Positions 7,976 through 16,841 are shown, counted from the stretch's first letter. The stretch is DNA of 54,698 nucleotides from Anaerolineales bacterium (GCA_029210945.1 JARGGH010000021.1:1-54698); one strand, 5' to 3'. The notes: generated by a model not told the origin, from the sequence alone. Made by a program: numbers and translations.

Positions 7976-9295
7976 ATGAATAAACGTAGGCCGTGTTGGC
8001 TTGTCCTCGCAGCATCGATGGCATTCGTCGCCGGCTGCACTGGCACAGGCGTTGAGCAGTCGCTGATGCCGCAAACTACTGCGGAGGCCACAGCCGTGCC
8101 ATCCGTGACTCAAACACAGACGCTTCCCACGCCTTCAGCGACGGCGACGGAGACGTTACAACCCTCTCCCCCGACAGAACCCGCACGCACGATACCCACC
8201 GGACAGGTGCCGACGCTGCCTCCCGATGCTGATCTGGAAATTGCATTTATCCAGATGATCGACCGGCAGAGTGGCTGGGCAATCGGCGGTATCGAGCGCG
8301 GCCGGGATCGCGTGCTTCATACTCAAGACGGAGCGAGAACCTTCCGGGATGTCACGCCCCCGATTGGGACCGCTCCAGCGCCAGGGATCGCGCGCTGGTT
8401 TGTCAGCGAATTTCTGGATGAGAATCTCGCCTGGGTCCTGCATTTCCCCGCCGTCCTCGAGCCGTCCCCACCTGGAGGCGCGGAGTTCGTCATCTGGCAT
8501 ACACGGGATGCCGGGGTGAGCTGGGAACAGAGCGAGGTGGTATCGAGTTCAGTTCTTGGCACCCAGGACTTCCCGCCTCGATTGGAATTTGTCAATCCCG
8601 ACGAAGGCTGGTTTATGGCTCGCAATGGTGGTGCAGGAATGCACCGCTACCCGATCTCGCTCTACCGCACGCACGACGGCGGCGCCACCTGGGAGAGGCT
8701 CATTGAGGCGATCGGCGGCAGCGGATTGCAGAGCTGCCGCAAGACGGGATGGTCGTTCGGTGACCCTACCTTCGGGCTGGCCACGATTGATAACTGCCCG
8801 GTTGATGGACCTGCGATTGAGCGCACGGTAGACGGGGGCAGCACCTGGGAACGGGTCATACTTCCGCCTCCCCGGCAGGATCCGGAGACCGTAGCCAATG
8901 CGTACTGCGAGACATATTCACCGCAATTTCTCACCGCAGATTTGGTGCTGCTGGCTGCGTCGTGCACTTCCTACAGCGATCCTCAGGTCGAGCGCGAACT
9001 ATTTTACCGATCGGCTGACGGTGGCCAATCGTGGGACGCCTGGGAATTTCCGGGGGGTGACATCTACTTCCTGGATGAGACGCGCGGCTTCGCATTAAGC
9101 CGTGAGATCTACTGGACCGCAGATGGCGGGGTCACCTGGGAATTGGGGAAAACAGTCAATTGGGATGGTCAATTTAGCTTCGTCGATGCCGATTACGGTT
9201 GGGCGGTGGCGCGCGCCGGTAGTGAGTTGGCGTTGGTAGCAACCGAGGATCGGGGCCAAACCTGGCATTTCATCGAGCCGGCCCTTCATCCTTAA
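7976..9295 (+). CDS. Lipoprotein with BNR/Ycf48-like beta-propeller repeats
   Basis: A 439-residue exported lipoprotein. The signal peptide ends in the lipobox FVAGC (Cys21), followed by a long Thr/Pro/Ala linker to about residue 85. The rest is a beta-propeller built from BNR / photosystem-assembly-like repeats, each with an Asp-box of the form S/T-x-DGG-x-TW: THDGGATWERL, TVDGGSTWERV, SADGGQSWDAW, TADGGVTWELG and a degenerate TEDRGQTWHF. A glycosidase is unlikely because no sialidase catalytic residues are seen; a binding or scaffold role on the cell surface is more likely. AGGAGG precedes the ATG by about 10 bases. It follows the NBR1-type lipoprotein by 73 bases and may share its transcript. 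Confidence 0.85.
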   Translation: MNKRRPCWLVLAASMAFVAGCTGTGVEQSLMPQTTAEATAVPSVTQTQTLPTPSATATETLQPSPPTEPARTIPTGQVPTLPPDADLEIAFIQMIDRQSGWAIGGIERGRDRVLHTQDGARTFRDVTPPIGTAPAPGIARWFVSEFLDENLAWVLHFPAVLEPSPPGGAEFVIWHTRDAGVSWEQSEVVSSSVLGTQDFPPRLEFVNPDEGWFMARNGGAGMHRYPISLYRTHDGGATWERLIEAIGGSGLQSCRKTGWSFGDPTFGLATIDNCPVDGPAIERTVDGGSTWERVILPPPRQDPETVANAYCETYSPQFLTADLVLLAASCTSYSDPQVERELFYRSADGGQSWDAWEFPGGDIYFLDETRGFALSREIYWTADGGVTWELGKTVNWDGQFSFVDADYGWAVARAGSELALVATEDRGQTWHFIEPALHP

Positions 9296-9304
9296 TCCCC
9301 CACC

Positions 9305-10033
9305 ATGACGGACATGATCCCGCCGGATGAGACCAAAGGCAGCAACATGTCAACGCGAAATCCCTTCGCCCGTCGCGCCCTGAATGCATTCTTCTATCTG
9401 CTCACCACGGCGATCTGTGAGGTGGAGGCGGATGCGCTCGCAAGGGTCCCTCCGCGTGGCCCATTAATCCTTGTCAGCAACCATGTCAACGCGCTTGAGA
9501 TCCCGGTGCTCGTGCCGCGCCTGGGCGGTCGGCCGGTCTCAGGCTTTTTCGCTTCCTACCGGCTGGAAAGCCGGTGGATGCGCTGGCTGCTGACGACCTA
9601 CGGCGGCATCCCCGTCCAACGCGGTGCGCCGGATGCGAAAGCCCTGCGGTCGTCGGCTGAGCGCATTCAGGCAGGGGATATTTTTGCGCTGGCTCCGGAA
9701 GGCACCCGCAGCCGAGATGGGATCCTGGGGCGGGGGCGTGCGGGGGTGGTTGTGCTGGCGCTTGAGACTGGGGCGCCGGTCCTGCCGGTTGTCCACCATG
9801 GTGATGCTCACTGGCAGCAGAATCTCAAGCGGCTCAGGCGCACCCCCTTCCGGATCGAGGTAGGGACCCCGTTTCGTTTGAATTCACGTGGTGAGAAGGT
9901 CAACCGAACGCTGCGTCAGGCGATGTTAGCGGAAGTGATGGCGCAGATGGCCGCCCTGCTGCCGGAGCAGTTCCGGGGACAGCATGCGGCCGGTGCTGCG
10001 CGTGCACCCCGGTATCTGGATTTTCTCCGGTGA
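9305..10033 (+). CDS. PlsC-like 1-acylglycerol-3-phosphate acyltransferase
   Basis: Membrane-associated acyltransferase that adds the second acyl chain during phospholipid synthesis (lysophosphatidate to phosphatidate). It has the four-block layout of the family. Block I is SNHVNALEIPVL: the catalytic H-x4-D is here H-x4-E. Next come GGIPVQRGAPD (block II), LAPEGTRSRDG (block III, acyl acceptor phosphate binding) and APVLPVVHHG (block IV). The Asp-to-Glu change is unusual; Glu could still activate the histidine. The length of 242 residues is normal. Starts at 9305 or 9347 are both possible and neither has a strong ribosome binding site. It begins 9 bases after the propeller lipoprotein stop, so co-transcription is likely. 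Confidence 0.85.
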   Translation: MTDMIPPDETKGSNMSTRNPFARRALNAFFYLLTTAICEVEADALARVPPRGPLILVSNHVNALEIPVLVPRLGGRPVSGFFASYRLESRWMRWLLTTYGGIPVQRGAPDAKALRSSAERIQAGDIFALAPEGTRSRDGILGRGRAGVVVLALETGAPVLPVVHHGDAHWQQNLKRLRRTPFRIEVGTPFRLNSRGEKVNRTLRQAMLAEVMAQMAALLPEQFRGQHAAGAARAPRYLDFLR

Positions 10034-10070
10034 TCTTTGCCAGATCGTCGCCTCTCCCGGGTACAAGATC

Positions 10071-10573
10071 CTAGGCTGGCGGAAGGACGGTCAGCGAGAC
10101 GGTGACGCTCTCCGATCTTCCTTTGCCGTCTTCAACCCAGTAGGTGAAGCTGTCGCTGCCGGTGAAGCCGGGTTCTGGCGTGTATTGGAAACTGCCATCG
10201 GCGTTCAACACGAGCTCTCCGTGCGATGGACCCTGGTCGAGGACAGCGGTGATTTCATCGCCATCGGGATCAGCATCGTTCGCCAGGACCCCCGGTGCTT
10301 CCACGATCAGGGCCTGTTCAAACGCGACTTCGAATGAATCCTCAACAGTCGCGGGCAGATCCCGGCTGATTCACATTCATTCAGCCAGGCACGCCCTCCG
10401 ATGCTCGCCGGAGGGACTGCCAGTGTGACGGTAGGGGTCACATCCCGGACGGGCGCGAATTGGCAGGCGCCCACGAGAGCCGCGACCATCAGGAGCGGCG
10501 CGATGATGCGCCAGCGTGCAGGACCCCGTAGATTCGAATTAATATACGCTTGAAGACTCTGACTGGTATTCAT
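10071..10573 (-). pseudogene. Frameshifted lipoprotein with one cadherin-like/tandem-95 domain
   Basis: Two overlapping frames make one protein when joined. The first frame starts at ATG 10573 (GAGAGG 8 bases upstream) and gives a signal peptide with lipobox ALVGAC and a short linker, then runs to a stop at 10307. The second frame is open from 10370 to 10071 and encodes a complete Big_9/cadherin-like module: TVEDSFEV, APGVLANDADPDGD, GPSHGELVLNADGSFQYTP, GFTGSDSFTYWVEDGKG, VTVSLTVLP. The module cannot start by itself because its first strands precede any start codon in that frame. The switch must fall between about 10375 and 10345; a one-base indel would repair it. I see no slippery heptamer. 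It is either a decayed gene or a sequencing error; intact it would be about 165 residues. Confidence 0.75.
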
Positions 10574-10651
10574 GATCATTGCCTCTCGGGCTCAATCTTT
10601 ATTGTCTGGCCCGTGTTTCGTTTTGAGTTCAGTTGTGCGCATGCCAGGCGC

Positions 10652-10870
10652 CTAGTGGTACAAACGCTCACTTTCTTGTCTCGCAATTCTGCGTGACTTG
10701 CGCAGGGCCTCAGAGCGCATCGACCGGGCCTGTTCTAACACGTCGCGCATCTCCTCGTCGTTCAGCACCGGATTCTCGATCAACCAGTAAAGTGTCGCCA
10801 GCACACCGATCATCAGCAGGGCGGCGAGGAGCGATTGCAGGATCATCAGGCCGTTCAATTCTGTGTTCAT
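10652..10870 (-). CDS. Small single-helix membrane protein
   Basis: A 72-residue protein with one transmembrane helix (about residues 8-30, GLMILQSLLAALLMIGVLATLYW). A basic, probably helical cytoplasmic tail follows with many Arg/Lys/Glu and a DEEMRDVLEQA segment, ending in SRRIARQESERLYH. A good AAGGAG site precedes the ATG. It lies 79 bases upstream of the frameshifted lipoprotein on the same strand, so the two may be co-transcribed. No family is recognised. Confidence 0.65.
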   Translation of the reverse strand: MNTELNGLMILQSLLAALLMIGVLATLYWLIENPVLNDEEMRDVLEQARSMRSEALRKSRRIARQESERLYH

Positions 10871-11274
10871 CTTTCCTTACTCCTTCATCCAGGACGTCGA
10901 TCGGGCTGTTTTTGTTCCCGGATGATCTTTCAAATAATTTTGCTGGAAGGCGGTAGATCGATCCCGCCATGATCCAGTATGGTGCCGTGAGATTGCAGGA
11001 GTATCACGATCAGGTTACAAGAATGCGACAAACCCAATTATTCGGCAATAAATCTTGAAATCCAAGCTCAGTCTAACGGGTTGAGCCGTTCGGCAAATCC
11101 GCTCAAGGATGGGTCCCGCGATGCCCGGCTGCAGGGAAAGCCATCTGGTCAGGTGGAGGATATTAGTTTTGATCCAGAATCAGCGGATTCTGAAGGCTGT
11201 GCAGTCGCGTGGATCGATCGTCGGGTGAAGAACCGCAGAGGCGGTGCAGGTATTCCGGGTGTGAGTCGAAGCAT
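10871..11274. other. Intergenic region without recognised gene
   Basis: 404 bases between two minus-strand genes. It should hold the promoter of the small membrane protein. A plus-strand frame from 11081 crosses into the antisense of the next gene and reads like random sequence, without a ribosome binding site. I see no terminator with a U-tract and no RNA gene. Confidence 0.4.
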
Positions 11275-12177
11275 TTATTTAATGGTGAACGTGCTTGCGC
11301 TTTTCTCGAAGACCGGGAGCCGGGCTCCGAATTTTGACTTCAGCGTCTGATACCCGAGAGAGTAAGCCTGGCCTTCATGCAGGATGATGTAAAGCAATTG
11401 CCGGCCGTCCCGGTTCATCTCGGGATCATGAACCTCGATGATGAAGCGTCCCATTTCGTAGGGAGCGCCTTCGATGACTTGCCTGGAGAGCACCCGGAAA
11501 TCCCCTTCGATTTGCTGCAGTGATTGCTGCATTGCGAAATCCAGGCTCAGACTTGTGGGTTCGCTGGCGAGCACGACGCTGGTGATGAAATCGTCATCAA
11601 AAGCGATCAGGAAATCGAAATCGAACGCTCCCTCGAGTTCCGGCGCTGTGAATCCCATCTCGGTTGGTGCAATCTGGATCTCCTCGCCGCTCAAGCCTTC
11701 CAGCCCTTCGAAGGACTTCTCGAAGCCTTCCGTCAGACCTTCAAGCAGCGCGACGATGAGTTCGCCCATTCCCTGACCGAGGTCGAACACTTCGTAGCTC
11801 TCGGGGACGCGCAGTTTGGTGTTCGTCGTTTCGATCCATTTCCATCCAACCCAGTTTTGAGTGACGCTCGCCGGTGCGATGATGTCAGCGGGGATGGGCG
11901 TGAAGGTGCTCAGTGCTTGAAGCGGGGCGGCTGTCGCGGTGAATTCGGGATCCACCGGTGTGTCCGTGGCCGGTTTTGGAGTCGAGCTCGGGGTTGAGGT
12001 CCAGGTTGGCGGCAGCAGCATGGGGGTTTCGGTCGCGGGCAGTGTGGCCGGGTCGCCGGCCTGCGATGGTGGTTCGGCCGGGGCGATGGCCGGTTCGACC
12101 ACGGGCGTCCCAGCGCAGCCTGCGATGAGGATGGCAGCCGATCCGACCGAAAATACAATCCTTGCAGCGTTCGTCAT
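11275..12177 (-). CDS. Lipoprotein with C-terminal domain of unknown function
   Basis: A 300-residue exported lipoprotein: signal peptide, lipobox LIAGC (Cys21), then a long Ala/Pro/Thr linker to about residue 100. The C-terminal 190 residues form a globular alpha/beta domain that opens with NWVGWKWIETTNTKLRVPES, a pattern like the PsbP/DUF1795-type domains that begin with a strand reading 'x-f-x-v-P-x-x-w'. Typical for such domains it continues with an acidic middle (FDFDFLIAFDDDF), the strand YEMGRFIIEV and the ending QLLYIILHEGQAYSLGY. The related fold is inferred; the role is unknown. The linker region has strong GC and Pro codon bias but reads as coding on this strand only. Confidence 0.8.
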   Translation of the reverse strand: MTNAARIVFSVGSAAILIAGCAGTPVVEPAIAPAEPPSQAGDPATLPATETPMLLPPTWTSTPSSTPKPATDTPVDPEFTATAAPLQALSTFTPIPADIIAPASVTQNWVGWKWIETTNTKLRVPESYEVFDLGQGMGELIVALLEGLTEGFEKSFEGLEGLSGEEIQIAPTEMGFTAPELEGAFDFDFLIAFDDDFITSVVLASEPTSLSLDFAMQQSLQQIEGDFRVLSRQVIEGAPYEMGRFIIEVHDPEMNRDGRQLLYIILHEGQAYSLGYQTLKSKFGARLPVFEKSASTFTIK

Positions 12178-12279
12178 TCAATCTGGCGACCGAAGAGCTT
12201 TTCTGAACTCATTATAGACCGGGCAAATCGGGGTGTCACGATTGCATGCAGGGAGTAAGGCAATCGTAAGCCCGGAGGA

Positions 12280-13527
12280 TCATGAAGTCTCCTTGCGATG
12301 GTGCAGCTCGGGCACTGATCTGAGCGCCAGCAAACTGAGCAGCGCGACAGCGGCGGCGAAAATGAATAAGCCGTCATACCCGAGGTACGCTCCCGGTTTG
12401 AGCGCATTCAGGCTATCGATTCCGGGGCCTGCCAGGCGGCTTAAAGCACCTCCACCGGCAGTGGCCAGATTTGTCAGGCCCAGGAATTTGCCGGCCTCGC
12501 CGGCCGGCGCGTGGTCGTTGGCGAGCGCCCAGTTGGCGCTGATGAACAAACCGATACCTGCTCCAATCACGCTCCCGAAAATCAGGACGGCGCCGGCATC
12601 ATGCGCAAACATCATCAGGAGACTGCCCGCAGCGACCAGAAGCGCGGCGACAATGTGCAATGGTTTGCGTCCGATCCTGTCCGATAAGTATCCTGCGATC
12701 AAAGAGAATCCAATGAGCGCAAGCACGATTGTGGCTAATAAATCGCCGGTGAGTTTGACCGGGTCAGGCACGGCTAACGTATCGCGAATGTAATATTGGG
12801 CGAACGTCTGCACACCGTACACGCCGGTCAGAAAAAAAAGCCGGGAGAGGATCAGCCGCTGATAGACACGCTGCCCTCTTAAAGATCCGATGATGAAATC
12901 GAAAGGTTTCGCCCCATCGTCGGCATCGTCTGGGAGGTGCGTATTCTCACGAACGCCGAAGAGCGTAACAAGGCTGCTCAGCACGAGGAAAACGGCAACC
13001 GCTCCCAGTGCAAGTGGGACGTTCCGCTCGGTGAGGATGCGGCCAACCAACAGCGAGGATACGACCAGCCCGGCCATGTCGAACAGGTTTTTGATACCGC
13101 TCGCCATGCCCATTTGCTCAAGCGGAACCCGATCATGCATCAAACCTTGAGCCGGGCCGTGCGCAATGTTGGATGTGAACTGCAATCCGATATACCCCAA
13201 CGCTAATAACGGCAGCCCACCGGCAAACGTGAGCACTGCCAGGAAGAGTAAATCCATCAACGTACCCACCGCGATCCATGGGCGCCGGCGTCCGAAGGGC
13301 AGGTACCAGCGGTCGCTCAATGCCCCGGAAATGGGTTGGACGACCATAGCAACAATCAACCCGGTGAAGGTCAAGAGACCCAGCACAGTGTTCTTGCGGG
13401 CGTCTTCTACGAATCCAAGCAAAACCGCCGGGAGGATCAGAACGTGCAGGCTGTTCCACATGAAGGATAAGCCAACCCAATAGGTGTTCAGGCTGACAAG
13501 TTCGAAAGCGGACGCGCGTTTTTGCAT
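12280..13527 (-). CDS. MFS / GPH-type carrier, 12 TM
   Basis: A 415-residue membrane carrier of the major facilitator superfamily, close to the glycoside-pentoside-hexuronide and sucrose-carrier branch by its loop 2-3 signature: QPISGALSDRWYLPFGRRRPWI. The second-half copy of the loop reads LSDRIGRKPLHI. Twelve hydrophobic segments are visible. The start ATG 13527 is chosen because GAGGTG lies 6 bases upstream; a TTG at 13539 is an alternative. The substrate is unknown. It is the third gene of a minus-strand unit with a divergent acyltransferase and a 7-TM protein (14-base gap from the acyltransferase stop), which could hint at a lipid or lipid-sugar role, but that is inference. Confidence 0.85.
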   Translation of the reverse strand: MQKRASAFELVSLNTYWVGLSFMWNSLHVLILPAVLLGFVEDARKNTVLGLLTFTGLIVAMVVQPISGALSDRWYLPFGRRRPWIAVGTLMDLLFLAVLTFAGGLPLLALGYIGLQFTSNIAHGPAQGLMHDRVPLEQMGMASGIKNLFDMAGLVVSSLLVGRILTERNVPLALGAVAVFLVLSSLVTLFGVRENTHLPDDADDGAKPFDFIIGSLRGQRVYQRLILSRLFFLTGVYGVQTFAQYYIRDTLAVPDPVKLTGDLLATIVLALIGFSLIAGYLSDRIGRKPLHIVAALLVAAGSLLMMFAHDAGAVLIFGSVIGAGIGLFISANWALANDHAPAGEAGKFLGLTNLATAGGGALSRLAGPGIDSLNALKPGAYLGYDGLFIFAAAVALLSLLALRSVPELHHRKETS

Positions 13528-13541
13528 GCTGCACCTCAAAG

Positions 13542-14297
13542 TCAGGCGTAAGGACCGTGCAACCGATCAGGCAGACAGTCCGCGATGGCGTCCATCGCCT
13601 GGTCGGCGACCTCGCGATCCAGAGTGGGTTGTGCCGGATCGGGGATAACCGGCTCGATGATCGGACCGAAATTCAAGTTCAGAGCGCCCTCATCCTCATA
13701 AACGCCGACTGGCGACCACTTAAGCCCCTGCCGGGCCAGGTGTACGAGCAGACGGCCGACCCCCTCGGGTGGCCGCTGCAATTGTCCGGAGGCGGAATCA
13801 AACCCTTCAGGCGCAAATCCGATGATTGGCTGCGGGGCGCTCTTTGCGAAGCGTACCAGTGAAAGAACGGCACCTGCGCGCAGTTGCGCGTCCTCGGGTT
13901 TGGGTGGCATCGCTGGCATGGATGTGAAGTTGTATGCGTGAGCGATCCTTCGAAGCAGCCAGCGGGACACAGGTGTAATTGTGCTGGAGCGAATGGGGTC
14001 ATCGTAAACCCATGCGGAGGTGACTACCCAATGGAGCTCGGCATCGAAGACTGCCGATACCGCCAGTGCGATCCACCAGGCCTGGAATCCGCGGCGTGAA
14101 TAATGATTCACCAGCACGATCATTCCCTCTGCAGGAGGTTGTGGGACCGGTCCGAGCAGCCGTACGCCAGGATAGATTCCGTTGAGCAGGGCGAGCGCGT
14201 CTGTGCGGAAACTTCTTCTCCTTCGTGCGAGAAACGAAACTAACATGGACGCAAGCGGACGAGCGGGGAGCGAGTAGCGGGGGTAGTTATCATGCAT
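13542..14297 (-). CDS. Divergent lysophospholipid-acyltransferase-like protein
   Basis: A 251-residue protein with the outline of a PlsC-type acyltransferase but a degenerate active site. The block-I equivalent is VLVNHYSRRGFQAWW: the catalytic histidine is kept, but the Asp four residues on is Gly. A block-III-like IGFAPEGFDS (PEG triad kept) is followed by KWSPVGVYEDEG, which matches block IV in place. The N-terminal 40 residues are basic and rich in Arg. It may be inactive, may use another acid, or may have changed chemistry. It sits between a 7-TM protein and an MFS carrier on the same strand with short gaps (about 23 and 14 bases), so an operon is likely. Confidence 0.65.
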   Translation of the reverse strand: MHDNYPRYSLPARPLASMLVSFLARRRRSFRTDALALLNGIYPGVRLLGPVPQPPAEGMIVLVNHYSRRGFQAWWIALAVSAVFDAELHWVVTSAWVYDDPIRSSTITPVSRWLLRRIAHAYNFTSMPAMPPKPEDAQLRAGAVLSLVRFAKSAPQPIIGFAPEGFDSASGQLQRPPEGVGRLLVHLARQGLKWSPVGVYEDEGALNLNFGPIIEPVIPDPAQPTLDREVADQAMDAIADCLPDRLHGPYA

Positions 14298-14320
14298 CTG
14301 TGTGTAGCGCTCTCAGGCGT

Positions 14321-15079
14321 TCACCGGCGAATCTGCTTCGCTGATGAGAGTTCAGCGCTTGCCAGTGGACTTTCTGCGGGCTGAAAGATCGACAGGTAGC
14401 CGATAACCGCGATCGCTACGTAAGCGAGTGTTTTCGGGATCATCAGCATTCCGATGACCGGAGCCCGTTGGATGAAGAGCATCACGGGGATGTAGAACCC
14501 ATAAGAAAGCAGGATCATAATGCCGATCCACTGGAAGGCACGGTCGTTAGCCCGCAGGGCATCGCGCATCATCAGGAATGCGACGCCCAGGCCGAGTACG
14601 ACAAGCGGGAGGTTGCGCCAGAGGGACCAGGGATGCGGAGGCACTGTCAGGTTCCACTGGTTCTGGGGAAGAGTCATCAGGCCGAGCCGGACAACAGCAG
14701 AGAGCATCAGTATCCCACCGAACACACCGAACCGTTTTTCGAAACGAGCCGCCCAGATATAAAGCATAACGACGTAGAACAGGGTTACTGTAATCGCAGT
14801 CGACAACGCGCCAAGTCCCACCAGTCCCATCGTCAAGCCCGATACGTAAACTCTGGCCTCCGGGTTTCCCAGTGCGTAAGCCCACACGCGGAAGCCGACA
14901 TGCCCGGTGTCGCCGATCGCCAGCAGCGCAAATGCCAGGATGAAGTAGCGCGCGACTCTCAGGTCAGGTGGAGGGACTTTGTCAAGCCTGCGGGTCATGG
15001 CGATGACGATCACCCAGATGGTCATAAGGTAGAGCAGGTTGAAGATGATCTCCACCCAGATGCGCAGTGACTCGGACAT
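14321..15079 (-). CDS. Seven-helix membrane protein of unknown function
   Basis: A 252-residue integral membrane protein with about seven hydrophobic segments and short loops. The start ATG 15079 has GAAAGAGG upstream; a frame extending to 15133 would add a hydrophilic, poorly conserved-looking leader and is rejected. A loop after the second helix carries GDTGHVGFRVWAYALG, with polar residues close to the membrane. No family is recognised with confidence. It is the first gene of the minus-strand unit with the divergent acyltransferase and the MFS carrier. Confidence 0.7.
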   Translation of the reverse strand: MSESLRIWVEIIFNLLYLMTIWVIVIAMTRRLDKVPPPDLRVARYFILAFALLAIGDTGHVGFRVWAYALGNPEARVYVSGLTMGLVGLGALSTAITVTLFYVVMLYIWAARFEKRFGVFGGILMLSAVVRLGLMTLPQNQWNLTVPPHPWSLWRNLPLVVLGLGVAFLMMRDALRANDRAFQWIGIMILLSYGFYIPVMLFIQRAPVIGMLMIPKTLAYVAIAVIGYLSIFQPAESPLASAELSSAKQIRR

Positions 15080-15114
15080 CAGTGAACCTCTTTCGCGAAA
15101 AATTTCACGTTCAG

Positions 15115-15142
15115 ATTGTAGTGGATTTTTCACGTGGGTAAA
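15115..15142 (-). promoter_or_regulatory. Promoter candidate for 7-TM / acyltransferase / MFS unit
   Basis: On the minus strand TTTACC and TACAAT are 16 bases apart, with the -10 box about 36 bases upstream of the ATG at 15079. A CACGTG palindrome lies inside the spacer. The plus-strand SDR gene starts about 120 bases away, so this is a divergent promoter region. Confidence 0.4.
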
Positions 15143-15262
15143 ATTGTGCGATTCCGCGCGGGATGTGATTTAGAATTAACAGGTTGCTGCATCGCCGCAT
15201 TCATCCTGAATGCTCCGCTGGGGAGCTCGGGACATGGAAGAAGGGGTGGGATTTACACACCG

Positions 15263-16132
15263 ATGGAATATAAAACACGTCCGATGTCGGGTAAGACATG
15301 CCTGGTCACCGGCGCGACCTCAGGAATTGGACGAATGGTTGCGCTCCGGCTGGCTCAACTTGGTTCACGGGTCATCGTCGCAAGCCGCGATGAAAAGAAA
15401 TGCGAAAGAACGGTGGAGTGGATTACCGGAGAGACCGGCAATCCGGGAATCGACTATGCCGTCGTGGACCTCGCTGATCAGATTGACATTCGCCGCTTTG
15501 CGAGAGAGGTACACGAACGCTTCTCGCGCCTCGACGTTTTGATCAACAACGCCGGTGAATTCTTCCTCACCCGCCACGAAAATCAAGCCGGGCTTGAGAT
15601 GACATTCGCGCTGAACCACCTGGGCTACTTCTCGGCGACCCTGCTGCTGCTGGATATGTTGAAGGCAAGCGCGCCGGCGCGCATCATCAATGTGGCCTCC
15701 ACTTCACATCGAAACTCGAAGATGCATTTCGATGACTTGCAGTTTGAGAAACGTTACCGTCCTTTTGAAGCCTATGGGCAGTCCAAACTGGCAAACATAT
15801 TATTCACCCATGAGCTCGCCCGCCGGTTGGATCCCTCGAAAGTGACTGTGAACGCGCTGCACCCCGGTTTCATCGCCACCCACATCGCTTCCGATAATCG
15901 CTTGATCGGCTGGCTGGTCAGCCCGATCATGCGGCTGATCGCAAAAAGCCCGGAGGAAGGTGCCGAAACTCCGGTCTACTTGGCGATTGCTGAGGACGTG
16001 GCCGGCGTGACCGGAAAATACTTTGTCGACTGTGAGGAGGTGCCTTCGGCTCCGCACAGCGTTGACGGTGAAGCTGCCCGGAGGCTCTGGGATCTCAGCC
16101 TCGAGCTGACCGGACTTGACGATCCGACATAA
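15263..16132 (+). CDS. Short-chain dehydrogenase/reductase, retinol-dehydrogenase type
   Basis: A 289-residue NAD(P)-dependent oxidoreductase of the classical SDR family. The cofactor motif TGATSGIG comes at about residues 14-21, followed by VVASRDEKKCE (Arg after the second strand suggests NADP). Then come VLINNAGEF, the catalytic serine region INVASTSH and the YGQSKLANILF stretch with the catalytic Tyr-x3-Lys; a typical NALHPGFIATHI follows. The order and spacing resemble retinol dehydrogenase/WW-domain oxidoreductase-like SDRs. The substrate is unknown. ATG 15263 is chosen since the core begins 13 residues later; an open frame back to 15134 has no family match. It stands alone, divergent from the 7-TM gene. 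Confidence 0.85.
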   Translation: MEYKTRPMSGKTCLVTGATSGIGRMVALRLAQLGSRVIVASRDEKKCERTVEWITGETGNPGIDYAVVDLADQIDIRRFAREVHERFSRLDVLINNAGEFFLTRHENQAGLEMTFALNHLGYFSATLLLLDMLKASAPARIINVASTSHRNSKMHFDDLQFEKRYRPFEAYGQSKLANILFTHELARRLDPSKVTVNALHPGFIATHIASDNRLIGWLVSPIMRLIAKSPEEGAETPVYLAIAEDVAGVTGKYFVDCEEVPSAPHSVDGEAARRLWDLSLELTGLDDPT

Positions 16133-16388
16133 ACGCGAGTGTCAGACCAGGCTCTGAAAGCCGTACGGTCGCTCTGGATCCTTAACCAGCGCGCGTGCCG
16201 CACCCGCCATCTAAGAGACAGCTCAATAACTCGGTTGACAACCTCCTGCTCTGCAGTGCATGAGGGTTGGCTGGCATGGATTCTGCACTGGATGTAATGA
16301 CGGCCGCGGTTAGATTGCGGGGTCCGCGATAAACACAGCGCCAACGATTTATTGCATTTCGTCGGTAGGAAAATACTGAGGCTGCAGG

Positions 16389-16814
16389 ATGGAATCGACA
16401 ACAGAGGTCAAAGTCAAAGCAGGAAAAGGGCTCGATCCCGGATCGATGCGTGTGCTGGTCGTGGAGGATGAAGAAGCCAACATCGCGGTTATCCAGCAGA
16501 TCCTGGAGCTTATGCTTGGGGTGAAGCATGTTTTCACAGCGCAGGACGGTCATGAAGCCATCCGGCTGGCCTACGAACTTGAACCCGACCTGATCCTGAT
16601 GGATCTGAGCCTGCCCAAGCTAAATGGGTGGGAAGTCACACGTTCGTTGAGGAGCAACCCGCGCTTCCAGGGAGTCCCCATACTGGCGCTCACCGCGCAT
16701 GCGATGATCGGCGATCGTGAAAAGGCCCTCGAAGCAGGTTGCGATGACTACTTCGCAAAGCCCATTGAAGTTGACGAATTCATACGATTCATGCGACCAT
16801 ATCTGAACATGTAG
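16389..16814 (+). CDS. Receiver-only response regulator (CheY-like)
   Basis: A 141-residue protein made of one receiver domain and no output domain. The acidic pair is in VLVVEDEE and the phosphoacceptor is D72 in LILMDLSLP. The Thr switch is in ALTAHA and the conserved lysine in YFAKPIE. A hydrophilic leader of about 19 residues precedes the domain; ATG 16446 (MRVLVVEDEE) is an alternative start, but GAGG lies 6 bases before ATG 16389. It is followed by a methyltransferase and a membrane histidine kinase on the same strand, with gaps of 27 and 19 bases, so the receiver is probably phosphorylated by that kinase. Confidence 0.9.
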   Translation: MESTTEVKVKAGKGLDPGSMRVLVVEDEEANIAVIQQILELMLGVKHVFTAQDGHEAIRLAYELEPDLILMDLSLPKLNGWEVTRSLRSNPRFQGVPILALTAHAMIGDREKALEAGCDDYFAKPIEVDEFIRFMRPYLNM

Positions 16815-16841
16815 TACAGCTCTCGTGTTCAGGGGTGGTCA

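Noticed and set aside
11081..11350. An 89-residue plus-strand frame in the gap before the lipoprotein at 11275
   Set aside because: It runs into the antisense of a clear lipoprotein gene and reads as random sequence.
15134..15262. N-terminal extension of the SDR back to 15134
   Set aside because: The extra 43 residues do not match the family, and the region probably holds divergent promoters.
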